DNA of 64,000 nucleotides from Ryuthela nishihirai (taxonomy: Eukaryota; Arthropoda; Arachnida; Araneae; Heptathelidae). A program made the translations under genes and the position numbers. Under the pieces are notes generated by a model. It was not told where the DNA came from and did no database searches. It saw only the letters and a program-made list of their open reading frames with translations. Numbering within the stretch: position 1 is the stretch's first letter; each line of letters starts with the position of its first letter. Where the stretch lies: assembly GCA_038380435.1 (NCBI GenBank), contig JAWZYU010000027.1, positions 2,229,156 to 2,293,155 on the forward strand, read 5' to 3'. Shown one piece after another: positions 33,035-44,925 of this stretch.

Positions 33035-35502
33035 TTTTTTTCATCATCAGCATCATCATCTTCAAGCAGCTATGGGCTATGGAGGTTCAATCAGACCGTG
33101 CAATTTAGTTCTCCAAGCATGTCTATCCTGATCTATATCTGCTGCATCCAGCCATTGCACACCAATTCTAACAAGGTCCTGTTTGACATTGTCTGCCACC
33201 GCATCCTAGGTCTCCCCCTCTTTCTGAGGCCTTTAGTCACACTGTTCATAACCCTATTCACCAATCTATAATTATCCATATGGGCAACATGGCCAAACCA
33301 ACGGAGTCTTTCTCTGCACAATATGCTGCTTAAAGGAGGTTGCTGACTCCTTTGCCTAACCTCATCATTAGTTACAAAGTTGAACCACCTAATGCCCAAG
33401 ATACTACGTCAGCATCTAGAATCAAAAGCATCTAGTTTCCTGTTATCTTGCTTACAAAGTGTTCTCCACACTCTCCATAGATTGTTAAAAGTCCCAGCAG
33501 CAATCCCTATTTGACTGTTAATTTCATGCCACACATCACCAGTATCTGTTACATAGCTCCCAAGATAATTAAGCTGTGACACCTGCTCAAGATTGCAACC
33601 ATTCAGATAACTGAATCACAGCCTGCCTGACCAATTTTCATCACTTTAGTTTTCTCTTTGTTTATAACCAAACCTACTGTACTACCAGTTTCATCAACAG
33701 CTCGAATGAAAGAGTTCATCTCATCAACATAATCTAAATCAGAAATTTTAGTATCTCCAGACCATTTAAGTCCAAAATCTTTCCCTTGCAGTGAATTTTG
33801 CATAACATAATCAATAACCATACTAAAGAGAAAAGGAGACAAAATGCACCCTTGTCCAACACCAGAAGCAATGCTACACCAATTGCTACACCAATTGCTA
33901 CAAGCCTTACCAACTCACATACGACTCAGTGTTATTATAGAGAGCTTTCATTATGTTAACTAACTTCTCAGTATACCATATGATCCCCCAATCAACCACA
34001 AATTATGACTATCAACAGAGTTGAAAGCCTTTTTGAAATCAATAAAGCTAGCAACCAAAGGTTTCTGAAACTCTAAACATTTCTCAAGAATCTTTCTAAA
34101 CGAAAATATCTGATCCACACATCCCCTACCACTTCTGAATCCACATTGCTCATCACGCAATTGCCTGTCAACCAGATTCTTAATTCTATTAAGAACAATC
34201 AGGCAAAGAACTTTCCCTGCATACCCCTATAGTTATCAAAAGAACTGCGATCACCTTTTTTTGAAAATAGGCATAATAATAGGTCTGGTAAAATCCTTAA
34301 GGACCATGACTTTATCATAAATGATATTCAAAATTTCAGTCATCCAAGTGGTAACCGAAACATTCCGAGCTCTAAGCATTTCCGTTGTAATTTCATCTAC
34401 CCCTGGGGATTTATGTAGTTTAAGTTTAGAAATAGCCAAAATAACTTCAGATTATTGTTATAGGGCCAACATTAAAGCCAGTAATGCATCTTTCATCATT
34501 ACAAACAATGGGAGTAGAACTAACCACATTGTTTAGAACAACACCGAAATGCTCAGCCCACCTAGCCATGACAGGATCCTCACCTTCTATAACCTTACCT
34601 TGTTTATCCTTCAATCCCTGTAGGCCTGTCCGATTTCTATCACATAAAACATTAACCATCTGGTTCAGCTCTCTGCTGTTGTGCTGTCTAACTGCTTGCT
34701 TAGCTTTGTCAGCCAAGCCATCAAGCCAAAGATTCTTATCAGCAGCTAACTGATCCTTTACACATTTATTAAGCTCTTTGTAATGCTTTCTATTAGGACT
34801 ATTAGGGTATTGATTAAGGACATTCCTGCACTTTCTTCTTTCTGAAATGAACTCAAGTGCCTTATCACTCAAATAATTCTGCCTCCTCTGCTCCTTTTTT
34901 CCTAAAAGAGTACTGTTAGTTTCCAAAAAAGCTTGTATAAAATATTTCCATTCTTCCTCCACTTCAGTAGAAAGCAAACCATGACTGTCATAATGACTAA
35001 TTTACCTATCATGATAAGCTATAGCTATAACTGTCTTTCAGAGCTTCAGTGTTAAAGGTAAACTTTTTAACCTTATCACAACACATCTTAAGTTTAAGTT
35101 GCAACACTCTTTTACAAGGTAAAAGTAATATCCAATTTCAGTTCCCCTATATGACCTGGTATTCCTAACAGAACTAGTCCATTTGCTGTTAATTAACATA
35201 TAATCTAACATATTCTTATGCAGACCATCTGGCAAAACGTGTACTTATGTATGTCGTGGTATTTGTAATAAGTGTTAGTTATTCTGAAACCATTGAGTTT
35301 ACTTACCTGTAGGAGACATTGCAGCTACCAATACCTAAAGGGTCCATCGCCCCTCCCCAAAGGTCAAAGTCAGTACCAACTTTGGCATTGAAGTCACCTA
35401 CAACAAGTGTAATATCTCCTTTCTTGACAGAATTCAAAATATCCTGAAGTTGTCCGTAAAACCTATCCTTCTCATCCACATCGGCATCCTCAGTGGGGGC
35501 AT
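33035..35502 (-). pseudogene. RTE-like LINE copy A, 3' part
   Basis: The minus strand encodes, with frameshifts, the same protein as copy B. 35303-35500 gives the end of the endonuclease domain (APTEDADVDEKDRFYGQLQD, then DITLVVGDFNAKVG). 34447-34977 is the linker. 34251-33960 covers early RT blocks (HKSPGVDEITTEML, QCGFRSGRGCVDQIF, VASFIDFKKAFNSVD). 33842-33603 gives SPFLFSMVIDYVMQN but lacks part of the YADD block, and 33399-33133 is the C-terminal WFGHVAHMDN block. Several segments are deleted relative to copy B (for example near 33470 and 33730). It ends in a (GAT)n-like tail at about 33035-33062. Its 5' part continues at 39150. Confidence 0.9.
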
Positions 35503-35593
35503 CATCATTATCATCATCATCCTCAAGCAGCCATGGGCTACGGAGGTCCAACCAGACCGCACAGTTTAATTCTCCAAGCATATCTGTCCTGAG

Positions 35594-37228
35594 CTACATC
35601 TGCTGCATCCGGCCACTGTACACCAATTCTAACAAGGTCCTGTTTGACATTGTCTGCCACCGCATCCTAGGTCTCCCCCTCCTTCTGAGGCCTCTAGGCA
35701 CACTGTTCATAACCCTATTCGCCAATCTATAATTATCCATACGGGCAACATGGCCAAACCAGTGGAGTCTCTCTCTGCACAATATGCTGCTTAAAGGAGG
35801 TTGCAGACTCCTTTGCCTAACCTCATCATTAGTTACAAAGTTAAACCACCTAATACCCAAGATACTGCGTAAGCATCTAGAATCAAAAGCATCTAGTTTC
35901 CTGTTATCTTGCTTACACAGCATCCAAGTTTCACTACTATAACTAACCCTAGAAAGAACCAAACTATTATACAGTCTAATTTTAGTCTTTAGGTGTATAC
36001 GCCTATTTCTCCACAATCTCCATAGTTTCTTAAAAGTCCCGGCAGCAATACTTATTCGTCTGTTAATCTCATGCCGCACATCACCAGTATCAGTTACGTA
36101 GCTCCCAAGGTAATTAAACTGTGACACCTGCTCAAGACTGCAACCATTCAGATTAACTGAATCACAGCCTGCCTGACCAATTTTCATCATTTTAGTTTTC
36201 TCTCTGTTTATAACCAAACCTACTCTACTACCAGTCTCATCAACAGCTCGAATGAAAGAGTTCATCTCATCGACATCATTTGTCAAAAGGGCTAAATCAT
36301 CAGCATAATCTAAATCAGAAATTTTCGTATCTCCAGCCCATTTAAGGCCAAAAGCTTTCCCTTGAAGTGAATTTCGCATAACATAATCAACAACCAAACT
36401 AAAGAGAAAAGGAGACAAAATGCACCCTTGTCGAACACCAGAAGTAATGCTAAACCAATTGCTACAAGACTTACCAACTCTCACACATGACTCAGTGTTA
36501 TTATAGAAAGCTTTCATTATGTTAACTAACTTGTCTGGTATACCATATGATTTCACAATCAACCACAAATTATGACAATCAACAGAGTCGAAAGCCTTTT
36601 TGAAATCAACAAAGCTAGCAACCAAAGGTTTCTGAAACTCTAAACATTTCTCAAGAATCTGCCTAAGTGAAAATATCTGATCCACACATCCCCTACCACT
36701 TCTGAATCCACATTGCTCATCACGCAATTGCCTGTCAACCAGATTCTTAATTCTATTAAGCACAATCATGGAAAGAGCTTTACCTGGAACAGAGAGTAGG
36801 CTGATATCCCTATAGTTATTGCAAGAACTGCGATCACCTTTTTTGAAAATAGGGATAATAATAGCTCTGGTAAAATCTTTAGGAACCATGCCTTTATCAT
36901 AAAAGTTATTCAAAATTTCAGTCATCCAAATGGTAACTGAAACATCCCCAGCTCTAAGCATTTCCATAGTAATTTCATCCACCCCTGGGGATTTATGAAG
37001 TTTAAGTTTAGAAATAGCCAAACTAACTTCAGATTGTGTTATAGGGCCAACATTAAAGCCAACAATGCATCTATCATCATTGCAAACAATGGGAGTAGAA
37101 TTAACCACATTGTTTAGAACATTACTGAAATGCTCAGCCCACCTAGCCATGACAGAATCCTCACCTTCTATAACCTTACCTTGTTTATCCTTCAATCCCT
37201 GTATACCTGTTCGTTTTCTACCACACAA
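35594..37228 (-). CDS. RTE-like reverse transcriptase domain (544-codon open frame of copy B)
   Basis: This open frame holds the complete RT of copy B. In order it has SPGVDEITMEMLRAG, IPIFKKGDRSSCNNYRDISL, QCGFRSGRGCVDQIFSLRQI, VASFVDFKKAFDSVD (catalytic Asp block A), GVRQGCILSPFLFSLVVDYV, LDYADDLALL (catalytic YADD near residue 310) and VGLVINREKTKMM. A C-terminal part follows with NYLGSYVTDTG, HWFGHVARMDN and RRRGRPRMRWQTMSN. The frame begins downstream of a break from the endonuclease part, so the displayed Met is not the element's real start. In an intact element, endonuclease and RT would be one polyprotein. It would act in target-primed reverse transcription. This is a transposon gene, not a host gene. 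Confidence 0.9.
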   Translation of the reverse strand: MCGRKRTGIQGLKDKQGKVIEGEDSVMARWAEHFSNVLNNVVNSTPIVCNDDRCIVGFNVGPITQSEVSLAISKLKLHKSPGVDEITMEMLRAGDVSVTIWMTEILNNFYDKGMVPKDFTRAIIIPIFKKGDRSSCNNYRDISLLSVPGKALSMIVLNRIKNLVDRQLRDEQCGFRSGRGCVDQIFSLRQILEKCLEFQKPLVASFVDFKKAFDSVDCHNLWLIVKSYGIPDKLVNIMKAFYNNTESCVRVGKSCSNWFSITSGVRQGCILSPFLFSLVVDYVMRNSLQGKAFGLKWAGDTKISDLDYADDLALLTNDVDEMNSFIRAVDETGSRVGLVINREKTKMMKIGQAGCDSVNLNGCSLEQVSQFNYLGSYVTDTGDVRHEINRRISIAAGTFKKLWRLWRNRRIHLKTKIRLYNSLVLSRVSYSSETWMLCKQDNRKLDAFDSRCLRSILGIRWFNFVTNDEVRQRSLQPPLSSILCRERLHWFGHVARMDNYRLANRVMNSVPRGLRRRGRPRMRWQTMSNRTLLELVYSGRMQQM

Positions 37229-37299
37229 AACATCTGGTACAGCTCTCTGCTGTTGTGCTGTCTAACTGCTTCCTCAGCTTTGTCAGCCAGGCCATCAAG

Positions 37300-38430
37300 C
37301 TAAAGATTCTTATCAGTAGCTAACTGATCCTTTACACGTTTATTAAGTTCTTTGTAATGCTTTCTATTAGGACTAGTAGGGTACTGATTAAGGACATTCC
37401 TGCAGTTCCTTCTTTCTGAAATAAGCCCAAGTGCCTTATCACTTAAATAATTCTGTCTCCTCCGCTCCTTTTTCCCTAAAAGAGTACTGTTAGTTTCCAA
37501 AAAAGCCTGTTTAAAATGGCCCCATTCTTCCTCAACTTCAGTATTAAGCAAACCATGACTGTCATAATGACTAAGTAACCTATCATGGTAAGCTTTAGCT
37601 ATAACTGGGTCTTTCAGAGCTTCAGTATTAAAGGTAAATTTTTTAACCCTAGCACAACACTTTTTAAGTTTAAGTTGCAAGACACTTTTAACAAAGTAAT
37701 GGTCAGATCCAATTTCAGCTCCCCTATATGCTCTGGTATTTCTAACAGAACTAGCCCATTTGCTGTTAATTAATATATAATCAATCATATTTCTATGCAG
37801 CCCATCAGGTGAAACCCATGTGTATTTATGTATGTCGCAGTGTTTGTAACGTGTTAGTTATTCTGAAACCATTGAGTTTACTTACCTGTAGGAGACGTTG
37901 CCCATTGCCATTGCAGCTACCAATACCAAAAGGGCCTATTACTCCTCCCCAAAGGTCAGAGTCAGTACCAACTTTGGCATTGAAGTCACCTAGAACAAGG
38001 GTAATATCTCCTTTCTTGACAGAATTCAAAATATCCTGAAGTTGTCCGTAAAACCTATCCTTCTCATCCTCATCAACATCCTCAGTGGGGGCATAACAGC
38101 AGATAACATTCAAGTCTTTAATGCTTGTCTGAAATTTTGCTGTAAGAAACCTTTCATTAATGCACTCATATCCTAGAAGAGCATCACTAGCATGTCTGCT
38201 GAGCAGCAGACCCACGCCTTGGTGATGCTTTCCATCCTCCCTCCCTGTAAAGAGAAATTTAAAGTTATTTTTAAGTATCTCACCTTTACCTGTCCATCTG
38301 GTCTCTTGCAAGCCTAGAATACTAGGTAACAGCACTGGAATTCCTGCATGAGGACATCAAGAGAATAATCTCTATGTAATGTCCTCACGTTCCACGTTCC
38401 TGCATAGAGAAAATGATTAGTAGGATTTTT
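37300..38430 (-). pseudogene. RTE-like endonuclease domain of copy B, split frames
   Basis: Two frames (37826-38335 and 37300-37788) give an apurinic-type endonuclease: LGLQETRWTGKG, VGLLLSRHASDALLGYECIN, VICCYAPTEDVDEDEKDRFY, DITLVLGDFNAKVGTDSDLW, then IDYILINSKWASS and GAEIGSDHYFVKSV. The GDFNAKVG and SDH motifs are catalytic signatures of this fold. A frame break around 37800-37830 separates the two, and a further break separates this domain from the RT. Confidence 0.85.
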
Positions 38431-39547
38431 AAAGAAATTAGGTTTATTGAGATTGGTAGGGCTAACAATATCAAACAGCCCCCTGATTGCAGGCATGGGG
38501 CAAAGACCTGTTCCTCCTCCGCTAAAGGCTGAAATCACCGATGCTGGTAGGAACTTCAGGCACCACCTTTTCAATGGACTTTTTCAAGAGCCATAATCCC
38601 TGCCTGAGACACATTACTCCAGTTTAGGCTTGACGATGCCCAACTAGCAAAGTAAGGTTCAGGTACCTGCGATGGCCTCTGATTAGGATTATCCACCAGC
38701 TGATATAAAGTATCCCATGCCTCTGTTCACTTAGAGCTGGCAACCCAGAAGCAAACAGAAAACACAGCAGCAGACTCTCCCTCAACAGAGGCCCACCAGT
38801 GCAGCAAGTCCAGGATCCATAATCAAGCTCAAATCCATAAACCAGTCCAGTCTAGTAGGTATAAGTGGTCAGCACCAGGACCCTGTGAAGTTGACCACTC
38901 CTCAGCAGGGTTGAAAAAAAAGGAAAAAGTGGCCATAGATGACCAGATCAGTAGGCCATACTGAACTGGCAGCCCTCCCGTTCCGTTCCCTTCCAAAAGA
39001 GAATATCTCTTTTGAAAGGTACTAATGGCCTGCACCACGAGAAGGCGGGGTCGGACATTAGGTGCTAGACCTGGCCGGTTCTGTGCATCATCACTAGGAT
39101 TGGTACACAGCTCTCCTTGCAGTTTACACCTAGCTACCATATACAGGCCTGGGGGCATAACAGCAGATAACATTCAAGTCTTTAACGCTTGTCTGAAATT
39201 TTGCTGTAAGAAACCTTTCATTAATGCACTCATATCCTAGAAGAGCATCACTAGCGTGTCTGCTGAGAAGCAGACCCACGCCTTGTGATGCTTATTGTCG
39301 TCCCTCCCTGAAAAGAGAAATTTAAGATTATTTTTAAGAATCTGACCTTTATTTGTCCATCTGGTCTCTTTGGAAGCCGAGAATATCGAAATTATAATGG
39401 TGGAATTCTTGTGTTAGGACATCAAGAGAAAAAGCTCTATGCAGAGTCCTCGCAGTCCGACTACCTATGGAGAGAAAATGGTTAGTGGGATGTTTAAAGA
39501 AACTATGTTTATTAAGAGAGGGAATGCTGACAATATCAAACAGCCCC

Positions 39548-40283
39548 TGTAATGCTTCAAAGAATTTAGAAACTTTTAAAGTTTTGGACCCTTTGTCTGA
39601 TCCAATATTTATTCAAGCTCCGGATAGCTTAATTTCGTGCGCCAGGCAATAATAATAAATTGCCAAATAAGTTGAAATTAATGTTCGAATACCAGCAGGC
39701 GTTACTTAGCAAGTAAGAATTCAAAAATAAATGATTGTCAATTCTATTTTAAATTACAATAAAAAAATTAACAACTAACGTTGCTCAAGAGTAAAAATAG
39801 CAAAGATTCAAAAAAGTTTCTATAACAAACAAGTTTATTTCCAAAATTATTTTAAACATTCACCAAGGTCATTGAAAATGTCGACTACATCACCACTATC
39901 TCACTGCAAACTCATCTCTTACTACAACTGCACACTGTGAACTACCACGAACTTCCACCTTACTCTAACTCTACTGTGTGACTACATGCCACTGTTATAT
40001 CATGCGTTCTACAAAAGCCCCACACGTGTCATGGTGCACGCCAGGAAAGACATTTACATAAAGTGACAAGCGTGCAAGTATGATGCAAGAGAGGCGTGTC
40101 CTTGTACACGCGCGCTTTAGCAGATGACAATCGAAAGTTCAGAGTTGCGCATGTGCAACTACTATGCTCTCGGAAATGAGCGCTGTAATGCCAAAAATAA
40201 AATTAATCCCCAAAATGATAAATATAACATAAATTAAGCAAAACTGGTTAAGGTAAAATAAAAGTGAATGAGGGGGCATCACA
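39548..40283 (-). mobile_element. Solo LTR, 4-bp TSD CCCC
   Basis: A 736-bp segment, TG at 39548 and CA at 40283, flanked by CCCC (39544-39547 and 40284-40287). The corresponding site of copy B (about 38478) reads CAGCCCCCTG. Removing the LTR plus one CCCC from copy A gives CAGCCCCCTA, confirming the insertion boundaries. On the minus strand it has TGATATAACAG, a TATA-like box, then GGAAATAAAC, a likely polyadenylation signal, in the order expected of U3-R-U5. It is similar over its length to 27239-27925. No internal domain is left. Confidence 0.9.
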
Positions 40284-40645
40284 CCCCCTAATCGCAGATA
40301 TGAAGCATCTACATTGCAAGACTTCCTCCAATGTAGAATTTGACGATGCCAGTAGAAGTAAAGAGTTCAGGTGCTGGCAATGACCTCTGTTCAGGATTAT
40401 CCACCAGCTGATAAACATATCCTGTGACTCTATTCACTTGGGGCTGTCAACCCACAAACGAACAGAAAACACAGTGGAAGATTTTCCCTCCACAGAGGCC
40501 CATCTGTGCAGCAAATTCAAGATCCATAATCAAGCTCAGAGCCATATATCTGTCCAGTCCAGTGGGTTTATATGGTCAGCACCAGCACCCTGTGTGGTTG
40601 ACCACTCCTCAGCAGGATAGAAAAAAAAAGAAAAGTAGCCATAGT

Positions 40646-40767
40646 CTGAGCCGTGTGGGACAATTCCACTCGGCTCAGACAATTTTTCCTCTAAAATTGA
40701 AATCGACGTCAAAGTGCCTATTTATTACTAGATGTTGAACCGTCGAGTTTATCTCAATATTTATTAT
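40646..40767. mobile_element. 122-bp insertion with hairpin and 13-bp TSD
   Basis: AAGTAGCCATAGT at 40633-40645 and 40768-40780 brackets 122 bp that copy B lacks (there AAGTGGCCATAG occurs once). The insert starts with a perfect 8-bp hairpin, CTGAGCCG...CGGCTCAG, and ends AT-rich. It could be a small SINE or the truncated end of a larger retroelement. Confidence 0.8.
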
Positions 40768-40995
40768 AAGTAGCCATAGTTGTCCAAATCAGTAGGCCAT
40801 ACTAATCTGGCAGCACCCCTCTTCTGTTCGCTTCCACAAGAGAGTATCTCTTTTGAAAGGTACTAACGGTCTGCACCACGAGAAGGTGGGGTCGGACATT
40901 AGGTGCTAGGCCTGGCAGGTTCTATGCATCATCACAAGGGATTGGTGCATAGCTCTCCTTCCAGTGACTGCCTATCTACCATTTACAGATACACC

Positions 40996-41779
40996 CAGAA
41001 TTTCTAAGAAGGATGTGTTTACTTCCAGTTTCGATTTTAGGAGTGGGAAAAATGATAAAAATAATTTTGGAATATTGAAATAGGTTTATGACAGAAAAGA
41101 GTATGAAACTGAAAAAAAAAAATGGCTGGACGTACTTTGTAATTTCTTCCAAAATCTACCATTTTTAAAAATAGCAGTTTTTTGTTAATTTCTAGGAGAT
41201 TTTTGAAATTTTAAGGAAAAATTTGTTGATAATAGTTCAAATCAAACTTGTCAGCTTAAATCAGAAAGTTGCTTCAGCAAATAAGGAACGTTAAGAAGCA
41301 AATGGGCAATACTGTTTAGTGGTTCTAAGAAATGGCAATCGAATGGCTTTATCAAGTTATTTATATTGTAGTTTAATAAAATATGCATCAAATTAAAAAA
41401 CAAAACATTATTTTTCAAGCCTGAATTATATAGTTTTTTGTAGGATATTAAAAAAATTTAAAATGGCAAATTTTTATTTTTAAAAATTCGATTTTAATTA
41501 TTGTATTAAAAACGTATACATACGTCCTTGGCCTCTCATTTTGGATTCTGCTAATGAATATAGATGACATGGACACTGGAAAGGTTAATTTAGCATATCG
41601 CATGCCATAATTTCTTTCATTAGTTATTTGCCAAAAAAGTTCTAAAGTTAATTTTTTTGGCTGAGCATAGTGGAAAATTATTTGGGCCTTTGGATGTAAA
41701 ACTGTTTTTCATGTGGACCCTGGAAGTGTTAAAATTGACATGAACATCTTATAAATGCAGCTGGACAGTGCAATAGGCT
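40996..41779. other. Non-coding AT-rich region
   Basis: No feature recognised. Confidence 0.5.
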
Positions 41780-42480
41780 GATGACTGATATTATCCTTGG
41801 ATTTGGCTTTGCTCTTGAATAGCAATTTGATTTTTATATCAAATCAGTCATGGAGCATCTGTTGCTTTTCTAAAATTTCATTAAATATATATTTTAGACA
41901 CATCTTATCTCTGTCGCCCAAGCATTTAATCATTTTATTCGAAATATTGTCAATTACAGCAGCTTTCCCTTTTCCCAGTCTCTTAATTCCTTTTTGCACA
42001 TTAGAGAGTGAAATTTCTCGCAAAAGAGTGGATTCAACATTCTTAAAGTCTGGACTCTCATCCATATGATTTTCCAGAATTTCTGCTGCATGTTTATTTT
42101 CCTTAAGAGCCTATCCATTTAGAAATTCTCACAGTTCTGTATCATATATAATATATATGTATATGTATATTTATTTTTCTGTTAGAGAACCATTTTCAAC
42201 TTGAAGAAGGAAGTTTATCCTTGGTGGTACTTTGTTTAATATATCTCTAGAACTTCTTTTCCACTCTCCCTTCCTCCTTTGATGTTCTTCGCAATTTTAT
42301 TATCAATTTTTCCCATATCAAGAGATTTTTTCTATTTAGCTACTTGGCCCTTTAAACTTTTGTAGTCTAACTAAACTTCCTCTGCAGAAGCTTAACCATT
42401 TCAAACTTTTTTTTGAATATTTCTCTGTTTCTTGCATTTAATTTTTTTTAGCTTAATTTAATTGTACATTTCTGTAGACC
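41780..42480 (-). pseudogene. LINE reverse-transcriptase scrap
   Basis: The minus-strand frame 41844-42065 reads EISLSNVQKGIKRLGKGKAA, then VIDNISNKMIKCLGD and LKYIFNEILEKQQ. This is the usual pre-RT and first RT block (EI...I..L..GKA.GIDNI..EMIK...) of non-LTR elements. Frames on both sides are broken and the catalytic blocks are absent. The clade cannot be decided. Confidence 0.65.
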
Positions 42481-42587
42481 AAAGATATTTAACACTTTTT
42501 TTAAATTTAGGTGTGATTTCTCTCCATTTATTATTATACGCTGCAATTTGCAAGATACTACAAAAATCTTCATATAATATATATACA

Positions 42588-43748
42588 CAGTCGTATCAGA
42601 ATAATATACCTACCTAATAATGGGAATAACCACCCCCCAGATGACAGCAGTGAGATGGCATGGATGCAGTGAGGCCCTGGAAGGTTGCCAGAGGCACACG
42701 TGCCCATTTGAATTCCAGAAGAGCATGGAGGTTCCGGAGATGACGTGGTTGTAGGTCTGCATATGAAACCTGTCGATCAAATTAGTCCCACATGTGCTAT
42801 ATGGGATTGAGGTCAGGCGATTTCACTGGCCAAGGGAGAACGGAGACATCGCTGTCATGTTCCTGGAACCAGTCACATGCACCATCTTAGCAACATGGCG
42901 GGACATTGTCCTGTTGGTAGACACCATCACCACCAGGGTAAAGGTCCAACGTGAAGGGATGTATGTGGTCCGCGAGGATGGACAGGTAGCCATTGGCATT
43001 CAGCGACCCATCCAGTGGTACCAGCGGTCTCAGGTCATATCAGGGAAACATCCCCCAGACATGCACACTGCCACCGTCTGTCTGTACTTGACCGACAAGT
43101 GTGTCTGATGCCGTATCCGCCACCACCAGTCAGTTCTGTAGAGTAGAAACCTTGATTCGTCAGAGATGGCAATCTTTTTCCACTGCCCAATGACGGTAGT
43201 CCCATGCGAACTGCAGGCATCATTGCTGATGGACCTTGGTTAACATGGGTGCCTTTACGCATTGTCGACTCTGGAGACCCATGCATAGCAGGGTTTGCTC
43301 TATTGTTATCGGGGACACATACCTGGATGCCCCAGCATTCATTTGAGTGGTCAATTGCTACACTATTGTGCATCAATTGCTCTTTACCAGTTGACAGAGG
43401 CGACATTCTCCTCTGGGGTCGGTGGCCTTTGGGGCTCCACAGTTATTATGTCTGGAGGTACTCTGTGTGCCAACGGTCCATTCTTGGTACACCCTTATTA
43501 CAGCACCTCACGAACAGCCCATGAAGTGTGCCATTTCTGGGATGCTTCCACCCTTGGCACAGTAGCCAATGATCATTCCTTTTTGAACGTCTGTCAAATC
43601 AATACTTCTGCCCATTGTGCTCCTGTTATGCACTATGGTTCATCTGTCCTGGCCAGATGCTTATATCTCCATGTGGTTGACCTTGTCATGTGCACTCTGT
43701 GTAGTACACTGTGATTCTGTGGGTGGTCATATTATTCTGATATGACTG
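42588..43748 (-). mobile_element. Tc1-like transposon, 1.16 kb, degenerate transposase
   Basis: Terminal inverted repeats CAGTCRTATCAGAATAATAT at 42588 and, inverted, ending at 43748, within TA-rich flanks. The minus strand, read through stops, gives a Tc1 transposase: SDESRF-like block near 43150, WWWRIRHQTHLS, then GYLSILADHIHPFTLDLYPG, YQQDN and SPDLNPI-HMWD near 42790-42815. The last two are the second and third catalytic blocks. Several in-frame stops (one just before HMWD) show it is non-autonomous. Length and layout fit a full-length Tc1 copy. Confidence 0.88.
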
Positions 43749-43757
43749 CATTATATA

Positions 43758-44820
43758 TACACTGTGTGGGCACTTTATTCAGGCCTCAGAACAGCCTGAA
43801 TTTGTAGGACATGGACTCAATGAAGTTCGAAAGCATGCCTTAGGGATGCTAGTACATTTTGACTCCACTACTACCTTAGATGTTGCAAATGGCTGGTGGT
43901 GAACCTTTATTCTAAATAGCTTGTTCCATCTCATCTCACTGGTGCTTGATTGAATTGAGATTTGGTGACTGGATGTGGTCTGTCATCTTCCCAGATCCAT
44001 TCCTGGACAATTCCGGACTTGTTACATGGAGCATTATCCTACTGAACTAAACTGTTTGCAGATGGATATACTGTTGCCAAGAAGGGATTCACCTCAAAGG
44101 CAACAATGTTGGATATCTTGTGGCATTCAAATGCTTCACTGTATAAAGGGGCCCAATGTGTGCCACGAAAACACTCACCACACCATTGTATCTCCACCAC
44201 CAGCCTGCATTGTCAATTCCTGGCATGATGCATTCATGGATTATTGCTGTTTTTGTCATATCCTGATCCTCTCATTATTGTGAAACAAGAACCAGGATTC
44301 ATCAGACCAGGTGTTTTTTTTTCTGTCTTCCATTGTTTTTGTTGTGTAGCCCACTGCACTTGTTTTTCACTGATAGAGTGAAACTCAGTTGTCAGCTTCT
44401 TGCCCCATCCATGACAAGGCATGATGAGTTGTGCATTCTAATATATCTCTTTCACCACCATTCTTGCACTTGGCTGCCATTTGACTGATTTTACCCCATC
44501 TGTGGTTCTGCAACAGTCATCATCGTCTTTCATCAGTGAGCTGTTTGCGACTACAGGACTGCTGTTGATTGGATTTTTAGTATGCTGAACAATTCTCAAC
44601 ACACCTGAAACCACATGTGGGAAAACAACAGCATGGTTACTGTTTCAAAATGGTGCATGTGGCACCACCTACCTTGACACATTATAAGTCACAAATCTTT
44701 TGTATTGCCCATTCATGTGCTGAATTGCATATATACAATAGGAAATCCCTAGGTACCTGCCTGTCTGCTTTAAATAGGGAAAGGGGAGGTGTATCTAATA
44801 AAATGGCTACTCACTGTGTA
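43758..44820 (-). mobile_element. Second IS630/Tc1-type transposon, very decayed
   Basis: Imperfect inverted ends: TACACTGTGTGGGCACTTTA at 43758, and the complement of the right end TACACAGTGAGTAGCCATTT at 44820. The minus strand contains SPNLNSIKH near 43945, a decayed SPDLNPIEH block, and a DNAPC block upstream. It lies 9 bp from the preceding Tc1 element, in the same orientation, but has different ends and so is a separate family. Confidence 0.7.
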
Positions 44821-44925
44821 ATTGCTTTTATTCATCAGGTTTTAATTTGTTCCAATATATCACTCTCAGAAAGTCTTATTAAAATTAATCTTTGTAAATT
44901 TATTTAAAAAATTTATTTTCATAAA

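Larger units (their letters stand above)
35503..39149 (-). mobile_element. RTE-like LINE copy B, full length, inserted in copy A
   Basis: A 3647-bp non-LTR retrotransposon flanked by TGGGGGCAT at 35494-35502 and 39150-39158. The 5' end is at 39149. The endonuclease domain spans about 38430-37660 (YAGTWNVRTLHR, LGLQETRWTGKGE, TLVLGDFNAKVG, IDYILINSKWASSVRN, GSDHYFV). The RT follows. The 3' end is a (GAT)n-like tail at 35503-35520. The endonuclease type and the C-terminal WFGHVARMDN...RRGRPRMRW block place it near RTE/BovB. Two or three frame breaks (near 37826, 37300 and 37228) mean it is probably inactive, but it is the best-preserved LINE of its family here. Confidence 0.9.
39150..40995 (-). 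pseudogene. RTE-like LINE copy A, 5' part
   Basis: Continuation of copy A beyond inserted copy B. GGGGGCATAACAGCAGATAA at 39151 continues the endonuclease region and matches 38090 onward of copy B. The region up to 40995 matches the copy B 5' UTR (38600-39149), including GCCATTAGTACC/ACCGTTAGTACC and CACCACGAGAAGG. It is interrupted by a solo LTR (39548-40283) and a 122-bp insertion (40646-40767). The 5' end lies at about 40995, where similarity to the copy B start ends. Confidence 0.85.

Noticed and set aside
35303..35581. Acidic DDDDNDD protein segment
   Set aside because: It is the (GAT)n tail of RTE copy B read into the endonuclease of copy A.
43204..43714. Plus-strand ORFs over the Tc1 element
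   Set aside because: The recognisable transposase motifs lie on the opposite strand.
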